From Flavobacteriales bacterium (GTDB taxonomy: Bacteria > Bacteroidota > Bacteroidia > CAIKAF01), in NCBI GenBank assembly GCA_025055575.1, contig JANWWP010000019.1:1-36727 (forward strand): a stretch of 36,727 nucleotides of DNA, read 5' to 3'. Position 1 is the first letter of the stretch; every line of letters starts with the position of its first letter. Both the position numbers and the translations under genes were made by a program. Below, in pieces: positions 31,249 through 36,727 of this stretch. Below the pieces are notes generated by a model. The model saw only the letters and a program-made list of their open reading frames with translations. It searched no databases and had not been told where the DNA came from.

Positions 31249-32534
31249 GGGGTTTCTATTAATTTTTCCAAGGTAAATTTCCTGGAACCTTTTAAGAGTA
31301 GATGATAGCCTTTCCAAGCATGGGTATCAAACCAATTTTTCAGTTCGGCCGTATTTTCGAAACAGGGGTAGGGGAGGTCCAGTTCCTGCGCAGCTCTGCA
31401 AAACTCAGGCCCGCATAAAATCACCTCGTCCAAGCCATCAGATTTTTGGAGGCTTTGCAAAATCTGCCGATGTTCTTCAGGTGCATAAGGCCCTAATTCC
31501 AGCATATCAGCCAGGATGGCCGCACGGGGCCGGGGAGCGGTGCGGGCAAATTCGGTGAGCGCGGCATGCAAGCTGGAGGGATTCGCGTTGTAGCAATCGG
31601 CCACCACCACAGCGTCTTTCCATTTCAAAATAGCCGAACGGTAGCCGGTGGGCTCATATTGAGATAGAGCCTTCGCAACGGCCTCGCCAGACATTCCGAA
31701 ATAACGGCCCACAGCGCACGCCGCCAGAGCGTTGGGAATATTGTGAGCTCCGAAAATCTGAAGCTGCACCGGGTGGCCTCCGGGATGTAACAAAAACGAG
31801 GGCCTGAGGCCGCCTTCCAGTGGCCCGGACCAAGCTAAAGATTTGGAAAGGTTGTAAGGAAGGCGCTGAAGTGAATGGCTGTGTCGCCACAGAGACGCGT
31901 CCCCGCCGTTCACAAAAGCCAGGCCGCCCGACCTTCTCAGGTAATCATACAGCCCGGCGTTGGCACGGGCTACATTTTCAGGACTGCCAAAGCCTTCCAA
32001 ATGGTCTTTGCCATTATTGGTGATAAGTCCATATGTGGGCTGCACCAGACGGCATAGAAAAGCGGTTTCCTGTAGATGATTGGCTCCTATTTCTACGATC
32101 AGAAATTGTGTGTCCGGAGGTGTGGATAGCAGGGTGAGAGGTACGCCAATGTGGTTGTTTAAATTGCCGGGCGTGGCATGGCAGCGATACCCTTCACGTA
32201 TCACCGCTTTTATCAATTCTTTGGTGGTGGTTTTGCCGTTGGAGCCTCCCAGTGCCAGGACAGGAAAAGTAAAACGTTGCCGGTGAAAACGGGCCAGGGC
32301 TTGCAGCGTGGCCAATGGGTCCGGAGAAAAGAAAAACCGGTCGCCACGAAGGTCTTGGCGGCACGTTATCACTTTTTGGGCGCCTTTATCGGCAGCCTCT
32401 TCCGCGAAGCGGTTCCCGTCAAACCGCTCACCTTTGAGGGCAAAAAATAGGCATCCGGGCGTGAGTTTACGCGTATCCGTGCAAATGACCGGATTATCCA
32501 GGTACAGGCGGTATAATGCCCGGAGGTCCATCAT
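31245..32534 (-). CDS. murF: UDP-N-acetylmuramoyl-tripeptide-D-alanyl-D-alanine ligase
   Basis: A 429-residue Mur ligase that adds the D-Ala-D-Ala dipeptide to the peptidoglycan precursor in the cytoplasm. The N-terminal domain has the DTRKLTPGCLFFALKGERFDG region, the ATP loop is GGSNGKTTTKE, and the central EIGANHLQE and TNNGKDHLEG and C-terminal YNANPSS motifs are all present. Length is slightly short of E. coli MurF (452) but normal for Bacteroidota. It heads a coupled unit with the membrane glycosyltransferase and S9 peptidase genes and is divergent from nth. Confidence 0.96.
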   Translation of the reverse strand: MMDLRALYRLYLDNPVICTDTRKLTPGCLFFALKGERFDGNRFAEEAADKGAQKVITCRQDLRGDRFFFSPDPLATLQALARFHRQRFTFPVLALGGSNGKTTTKELIKAVIREGYRCHATPGNLNNHIGVPLTLLSTPPDTQFLIVEIGANHLQETAFLCRLVQPTYGLITNNGKDHLEGFGSPENVARANAGLYDYLRRSGGLAFVNGGDASLWRHSHSLQRLPYNLSKSLAWSGPLEGGLRPSFLLHPGGHPVQLQIFGAHNIPNALAACAVGRYFGMSGEAVAKALSQYEPTGYRSAILKWKDAVVVADCYNANPSSLHAALTEFARTAPRPRAAILADMLELGPYAPEEHRQILQSLQKSDGLDEVILCGPEFCRAAQELDLPYPCFENTAELKNWFDTHAWKGYHLLLKGSRKFTLEKLIETP

Positions 32535-32547
32535 CGGTTTTGACGGG

Positions 32548-32555
32548 CAAAGATG
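32548..32555 (-). promoter_or_regulatory. -7 promoter box for murF
   Basis: Minus-strand CATCTTTG matches TAnnTTTG except the first base and is followed by a C/G-rich start region, 14 nt before the murF ATG. The plus-strand TTATTTTG at 32556-32563 is a 7-of-8 match for nth, so the two divergent promoters would overlap in a 35-bp gap. Confidence 0.35.
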
Positions 32556-32569
32556 TTATTTTGTAGCCT

Positions 32570-33259
32570 ATGTCGCCAAAAATCCGTATCAAGGAAAGAT
32601 TTCGCATTGTTTTGGAGCGACTTGAAAAGGCCTGGCCTGAGGCCCGCACCGAACTGAATTACCGGAATTCTTATGAATTAATGGTGGCTGTGATGCTGAG
32701 TGCGCAGTGCACGGATAAACGCGTCAACATGGTGACGCCGGCTTTTTTCGACCGGTTTCCGGACATAGCTTCCCTGGCGGCGGCTTCCACGGAAGAAATT
32801 TTCACCTATATCCGCAGCATCAGCTACCCCAACAGCAAAGCACGGCATTTGAAAGAAACCGCCCGAAAACTCCAGGAAGATTTTGCAGGGGAAATTCCAC
32901 AAGATCCAGAGTTGCTCCAGAAACTGCCCGGAATTGGACGCAAAACCGCCCACGTTTTGGCATCGGTCATTTGGCAGCAGCCCCGGCTGGCAGTGGACAC
33001 CCACGTGTTTCGCGTGGCAGCCCGTTTGGGGCTCACCCGCAACGCGCGTAATCCTTTACAGGCCGAGAAACAACTGGTGCGGCACATTCCGCCTGAGCTC
33101 ATTCACAAAGCGCATCACTGGCTCATTTTGCATGGGCGGTACGTGTGCAAGGCACGAAAGCCTTTGTGCGGCGCATGCCAACTCTCGGATGTGTGTCATT
33201 TTTTTGGAAAAACAAACTTTGCCCCTGCAGATTCTTTTTCGGAAGCGAAAAAATCCTGA
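32570..33259 (+). CDS. nth: endonuclease III
   Basis: A 229-residue DNA glycosylase/AP lyase that removes oxidised pyrimidines in base-excision repair. The helix-hairpin-helix LPGIGRKTAHV holds the catalytic Lys125, and Asp143 lies in AVDTHVFR. The [4Fe-4S] cluster ligands are Cys193, Cys200, Cys203 and Cys209 (C-x6-C-x2-C-x5-C). The C-terminal tail of about 20 residues beyond the cluster is a little longer than in E. coli Nth. The start ATG at 32570 lies 35 bp from murF. DUF2752 and nnr follow on the same strand. Confidence 0.97.
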   Translation: MSPKIRIKERFRIVLERLEKAWPEARTELNYRNSYELMVAVMLSAQCTDKRVNMVTPAFFDRFPDIASLAAASTEEIFTYIRSISYPNSKARHLKETARKLQEDFAGEIPQDPELLQKLPGIGRKTAHVLASVIWQQPRLAVDTHVFRVAARLGLTRNARNPLQAEKQLVRHIPPELIHKAHHWLILHGRYVCKARKPLCGACQLSDVCHFFGKTNFAPADSFSEAKKS

Positions 33260-33298
33260 CAATGGCCCCAAAGAATCTTGCCGATTTATCTTCGTCTT

Positions 33299-33559
33299 AT
33301 GTTGCCTTGTCCTTCCAAACTTTGGTTGGGTCTGGAATGCCCGGGTTGCGGCTTGCAGCGGGCCTTTTTGGCCTTGATGCAGGGGCATTTTGAAGACAGC
33401 TTTCGGTTATATCCTGCCCTACTACCTCTTCTGGTCACGGCCGGGCTTCTCGCTTATGTGGTCATTTTCCGAAGGCGTGGATTCTCAAAGTTGTTGTTGG
33501 CCCTGTATGTTTTGGACACAGTTATGATGTATGGCCATTTTCTTTTGAAGATATTATGA
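33299..33559 (+). CDS. DUF2752 small membrane protein
   Basis: An 86-residue membrane protein with the DUF2752 signature CPGCGLQRAF near the N-terminus and two hydrophobic segments (about 40-60 and 65-84). The family is common in Bacteroidota and Actinobacteria; its function is unknown. I use the ATG at 33299; a TTG at 33278 would add seven residues. It lies 39 bp after nth and its stop overlaps the nnr start as ATGA. Confidence 0.8.
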   Translation: MLPCPSKLWLGLECPGCGLQRAFLALMQGHFEDSFRLYPALLPLLVTAGLLAYVVIFRRRGFSKLLLALYVLDTVMMYGHFLLKIL

Positions 33560-35091
33560 ATCTTAAGCATTTTCCACGCGTTCCCACCGTGGCAGAAAAA
33601 AGAGCCTGGGATGCCGAAACAATTCGGCAAGGGACAGACTCTTTGGTGTTGATGGAAAGAGCCGGCAGCGCTGTGGCGGAACACATTGTAAGGCATTATT
33701 CTGAACGTATTCGTCGTGTGCATGTCTTGTGCGGTCCCGGGAATAATGGCGGGGATGGATTTGTTGTGGCCCGCCTTTTGAAGCCGTTTTATGAAGTGGT
33801 GTGTTGGGCCACCGAACCGGATGAGAGCCGATGCAGTCCCGACAATGTGACCAACAGGAGGCGCTACCTCGCCAGCGGCGGTGAAGTGAAGCTCTGGGAC
33901 AGTCAGCAATTTTCCGCATGGTGTGATGTAAAATGCCTGGTGGTGGATGCCCTCTTAGGCAGTGGTCTCAACAAACCTGTACGTGGGCTTTTGGAATCCG
34001 TCATCCACACCGTAAATCGATGCGAAAGCCCCGTCCTTTCGGTGGACATACCTTCCGGGCTTCCCGGCGATGACAGGCTCCAAAAATCCGGCCTGGCAAT
34101 ACGGAGCAGGCATACGGTGTGTTTTCAGGCCCCATATTTTTCTTTTTTCTTGTCGGAATGCACCCCGTGGGTCCCTGAATTTTCAGTTGCGGAGATTGGC
34201 CTGGTGGAAGGTTTTTTTCAGGATGCGTCGTCCTCTGCCACTTTTTATATCACCCCTTCGGCCTTGCGTTCTCTAGTCCGTCCCAGACCGGTGGCCGGTC
34301 ATAAGGGAACGTTTGGTCGCGTGGTGGTGGTGGGAGGAAGTCAAGGCATGTGCGGCGCTCCTATGCTGGCCGCACGGGCGGCCAAAGCCGTGGGCGCCGG
34401 TTTGGTGTATCTGGCTGCTTCAGAAGCATGCCGAATGCCTGCGCAGACCGGCCTGCCCGAAGTCATTTTTATCCCGGCGGAGAGGCTTGTGGATTTTTCT
34501 TTCGCGGCTCCGCCGGATGTTTTGGCAATAGGCCCGGGCTGGGGCAGAGAGGGTGGTTTGGAGCCCCTGGTGGAGATGGCTGAAAAATGGCCTGGGACTC
34601 CGTGGGTGTTGGATGCGGATGCCCTCAACCGCTTGGCGGAAACCGGGATTCCCTGGGATCTTCTGAGGGAGCGGTGCGTTCTCACGCCGCATCCAGGAGA
34701 GTTTGATCGCCTGTTTCGTGTTCCGGATGAGAAAAAAAATACGGTGGAACGTTTAAAAATCGCCGGGGAAGTAGCCGTGGGCAATAGTTTGGTATTGATT
34801 CTGAAAGGACACCGAAGCGCTGTGGTTCTGCCAACGGGTCATCGGATATTCAACACCTCCGGAAATGCCTGGTTGGCTTCCGGTGGCTCTGGGGATCTGC
34901 TCACCGGTCTTCTGGCAGGGCTTTTGGCCCAGGGCTACACGCGGGAAGAAGCTTCCGTTATAGGCGTGTGGTTGCACGGCCGGAGTGCTGACCTGGCGGC
35001 CCGCCATGAGTACAAGCCTTTGGATTTGCTGCATGTCCTGAAATATCTTCCGGAAGCCATGCAGGAAATCGGTTTCGGTGTTCAGGCCTGA
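33556..35091 (+). CDS. nnr: bifunctional NAD(P)HX epimerase/dehydratase
   Basis: A 511-residue metabolite-repair enzyme that restores NADH and NADPH damaged by hydration. The N-terminal half (about 1-220) is the YjeF_N epimerase domain with CGPGNNGGDGFVVARLL. The C-terminal half is the ADP/ATP-dependent dehydratase (ribokinase-like) with GHKGTFGRVVVVGGS, LTPHPGEFDRL, KGHRSAV and NTSGNAWLASGGSGDLL motifs. Both active domains look intact. The ATG overlaps the DUF2752 stop, and its end overlaps that of the convergent YrdC gene by 10 bp. Confidence 0.96.
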   Translation: MNLKHFPRVPTVAEKRAWDAETIRQGTDSLVLMERAGSAVAEHIVRHYSERIRRVHVLCGPGNNGGDGFVVARLLKPFYEVVCWATEPDESRCSPDNVTNRRRYLASGGEVKLWDSQQFSAWCDVKCLVVDALLGSGLNKPVRGLLESVIHTVNRCESPVLSVDIPSGLPGDDRLQKSGLAIRSRHTVCFQAPYFSFFLSECTPWVPEFSVAEIGLVEGFFQDASSSATFYITPSALRSLVRPRPVAGHKGTFGRVVVVGGSQGMCGAPMLAARAAKAVGAGLVYLAASEACRMPAQTGLPEVIFIPAERLVDFSFAAPPDVLAIGPGWGREGGLEPLVEMAEKWPGTPWVLDADALNRLAETGIPWDLLRERCVLTPHPGEFDRLFRVPDEKKNTVERLKIAGEVAVGNSLVLILKGHRSAVVLPTGHRIFNTSGNAWLASGGSGDLLTGLLAGLLAQGYTREEASVIGVWLHGRSADLAARHEYKPLDLLHVLKYLPEAMQEIGFGVQA

Positions 35092-35708
35092 TCTTCCACA
35101 AGTTCGGCCCCGAGGCCTTCGCGCACCACCACCACTTCGTCGGTAGTACAATCAATCACCGTGCTGGGCTCATTGTTTCCGAATCCGCCGTCGATCATCA
35201 TAGACACTTCATGGCCGTGGCGGTTGTATATCAATTCCGGGTCGGTGGTGTATTCGATTATGGCGTCGTCATCGTGCACGGAAGTGGATAGTAAGGGACG
35301 CCCCAGCATGCGCACGATGCTTTGAACCACACGGTTATCCGGAATTCGGATTCCGATGGTTTTCTTTTTGTAACCATAAATTTCCGTCACCAGGCCGTTG
35401 GCATTCAAAATAAAGGTGAAAGGCCCGGGCAAAAACCGGTTGATCATTTTGAACGTGGCATTGCTCATCGGCTTAACATATTTACCGATAAGCTTTATAT
35501 CGCTGAAAATCAGAGAAAAATTTGCCTGGCTGAGGTCCACGCCTTTGATGCGGCATAAACGGGCCACGGCCTGAGGATGATGCGCATCGCAACCAAATGC
35601 GTACACTGTGTCGGTGGGATATATCATCACGCCGCCGTCGCGCAGTACATTCACCACCTTTTCAATTTGGGCATCCGAGGGATGCAAGGAATTCAATTTG
35701 AGGAGCAT
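35082..35708 (-). CDS. YrdC/YciO-family protein (Sua5-like)
   Basis: A 208-residue protein with the YrdC fold, the family of threonylcarbamoyl-AMP synthases that start t6A modification of tRNA. The N-terminal GGVMIYPTDTVYAFGCDA and the following CRIKG basic patch bind nucleotide and threonine, and GPFTFIL marks the core. It lacks the Sua5 C-terminal domain, and its motif KGVDLSQANFSL is nearer to the YciO branch, whose role in t6A synthesis is less clear. It lies 18 bp after the transaldolase gene on the minus strand. Confidence 0.85.
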   Translation of the reverse strand: MLLKLNSLHPSDAQIEKVVNVLRDGGVMIYPTDTVYAFGCDAHHPQAVARLCRIKGVDLSQANFSLIFSDIKLIGKYVKPMSNATFKMINRFLPGPFTFILNANGLVTEIYGYKKKTIGIRIPDNRVVQSIVRMLGRPLLSTSVHDDDAIIEYTTDPELIYNRHGHEVSMMIDGGFGNNEPSTVIDCTTDEVVVVREGLGAELVEDQA

Positions 35709-35726
35709 GGTTTTATGTTTTGAAAG

Positions 35727-36410
35727 TTAGACTCGGGGATAAGTTTTTTCAGCCTGTTCCTGGGAACGGGCATAGTCGGATAGAAATTTTTCCAAACCCA
35801 CCTGGGTGAGCGGATGATTCAGAAGAGCCAATAGCGAAGACAAAGGGCAGGTCACCACGTCGGCGCCGATGCGTGCGCATTGAACGATATGCAGAGGACT
35901 TCGGGCCGAGGCCGCCAGAATTTCCGTTTCAAAAGCATAATTATCAAAAATTTCCCGCAGGCTCCGGATCAGCTCAATCCCTTCCTGGGAAATGTCATCC
36001 AGCCGGCCCATGAAAGGCGATACATAAGAGGCACCGGCTTTGGCCGCCAGCAGAGCCTGGCCCGGCGAGAAAATTAAGGTGCAGTTGGTGCGGATGCCTT
36101 TTTTTGAAAAATAGCTGATGGCTTTCAGGCCTTCTTTGGTAATAGGCACTTTGACTACAATGCGGGGATGGATGGCAGCTAAGGTTTCTCCCTCCCGCAC
36201 CATGGTTTCAAAATCCGTGGCAATCACTTCGGCGCTCACATCCCCGTCCACCAGCCCGCAAATGGTCTCATAATGCCTCAGAATGGCTTCCGTGCCGATT
36301 ATTCCTTCTTTAGCGATGAGGGAGGGATTGGTGGTGACGCCATCAATAATTCCTAGACTGGCTGCTTCTTTAATTTGATCCAGATTGGCCGTATCTACAA
36401 AGAACTTCAT
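35727..36410 (-). CDS. transaldolase/fructose-6-phosphate aldolase family protein
   Basis: A 227-residue TIM-barrel aldolase of the short transaldolase (TalC/FSA) class, acting in the pentose phosphate pathway or splitting fructose 6-phosphate. The start MKFFVDTANLDQIKEA and GVTTNPSLIAKEG are typical, and Lys87 in VVKVPIT forms the Schiff base. Length matches the short family rather than the 310-residue TalB. Bacteroidota members of this length are usually transaldolases, but FSA activity cannot be excluded. A weak -7 candidate (TATATTTC, minus, 36429-36436) lies 19 bp upstream. Confidence 0.92.
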   Translation of the reverse strand: MKFFVDTANLDQIKEAASLGIIDGVTTNPSLIAKEGIIGTEAILRHYETICGLVDGDVSAEVIATDFETMVREGETLAAIHPRIVVKVPITKEGLKAISYFSKKGIRTNCTLIFSPGQALLAAKAGASYVSPFMGRLDDISQEGIELIRSLREIFDNYAFETEILAASARSPLHIVQCARIGADVVTCPLSSLLALLNHPLTQVGLEKFLSDYARSQEQAEKTYPRV

Positions 36411-36561
36411 GCAAAAATCTTTTCCGCCGAAATATACAATTTTTTCCGGGCTATGAACACATTGTTAATAAAATTTTTCCCGAAAAAAAAGGAGTAAAAA
36501 AATATTGGTGGAGCAATTAAAAACTTTCGTTTTAATGGAGGTTGATCGAAGGAGGGACAGA

Positions 36562-36727
36562 TTAGTTCTGGATCAAAATCTTGCTCACCCGCGTGCTGCG
36601 GCCGTCTTCCGCGGAGGCGAATATCACGTACACCCCGGTGGAAGCTCTTTGCCCGTTGAAGTTGAGCCCGTTCCAGGTGGCCGTGCCGCCGTTGGCCACA
36701 GTTTGGAAAATAAGATGTCCGGCGCTG
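36562..36727 (-). CDS. C-terminal fragment of a T9SS-type secreted protein (partial)
   Basis: The last 54 codons of a gene that runs past the window end; the stop TAA is at 36562-36564. The peptide includes ATWNGLNFNGQ, STGVYVIFASAEDG and ends in VSKILIQN. The pattern WNG-x-G-x-STGVYV-x-DG-x-KI is the Ig-like C-terminal domain of Bacteroidota type IX secretion cargo or of PorU/PorZ-like machinery. Which of these cannot be told from 54 residues. The 151-bp gap to the transaldolase gene holds no gene; an AT-rich inverted repeat near 36515-36535 may be its terminator. Confidence 0.7.
   Translation of the reverse strand, partial: SAGHLIFQTVANGGTATWNGLNFNGQRASTGVYVIFASAEDGRSTRVSKILIQN

Noticed and set aside
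1-36727. CRISPR arrays, tRNA or rRNA genes, transposases, integrases
   Set aside because: No regular spaced repeats, no cloverleaf or rRNA-like sequence in the gaps, and no recombinase motifs in any frame.

Overview
The window comes from a member of the Bacteroidota with roughly 50% GC. The evidence is a SusC-like TonB-dependent receptor with an N-terminal carboxypeptidase-regulatory-like domain, a TamL-type outer-membrane lipoprotein, the alternative GlmU-like protein, many short-N-region lipoproteins, a C-terminal fragment that looks like a type IX secretion (T9SS) cargo/machinery domain, promoter boxes of the TAnnTTTG type, and almost no Shine-Dalgarno sequences. The exact order (Flavobacteriales, Chitinophagales or another) cannot be fixed from this window. 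No rRNA, tRNA, CRISPR array, IS element or integrase was seen.

Layout. 1-417: non-coding, with a very GC-rich structured element (81-270). 418-936: exported TlpA-like thioredoxin. 948-4026 (minus): a translationally coupled trio of thiolase, NlpC/P60 hydrolase and a polytopic membrane protein of unknown function. 4198-10085 (minus): a sulfur-oxidation-like operon read in the order YeeE/YedE, YeeE/YedE, SoxB-like metallohydrolase, TsdA-like diheme cytochrome c, exported DsrE-like protein, OprD-like porin. A rho-independent terminator (10128-10156) separates it from a second minus-strand set, 10178-13126: TauE-type exporter, CstB-like persulfide dioxygenase-rhodanese fusion, single-domain rhodanese, HMA-domain protein. 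Together these look like one pathway: sulfur compounds enter through the porin, are oxidised in the periplasm, and sulfane sulfur, persulfide and sulfite are moved or detoxified in the cytoplasm. Two matching palindromes (GTAA-N6-TTAC) sit upstream of the exporter and the CstB-like gene at the same distance from -7 box candidates, suggesting a shared activator.

13286-20513 (plus) holds an aminotransferase, a dicarboxylate/amino-acid:cation symporter, a GlmU-like protein, TamL and two lipoproteins. 20596-26781 holds thyA, a small Rieske protein, a TonB-dependent receptor, a family 2 glycosyltransferase and der. 26802-27584 is an AT-rich foreign-looking gene with an Abi_C/HEPN-type C-terminus, probably a phage-defence gene inserted behind der. 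27624-36410 is mostly housekeeping: S9 peptidase, membrane glycosyltransferase and murF in one minus operon; nth, a DUF2752 protein and NAD(P)HX repair enzyme on plus; YrdC/YciO protein and transaldolase on minus. The window ends inside the C-terminus of a minus-strand secreted protein.
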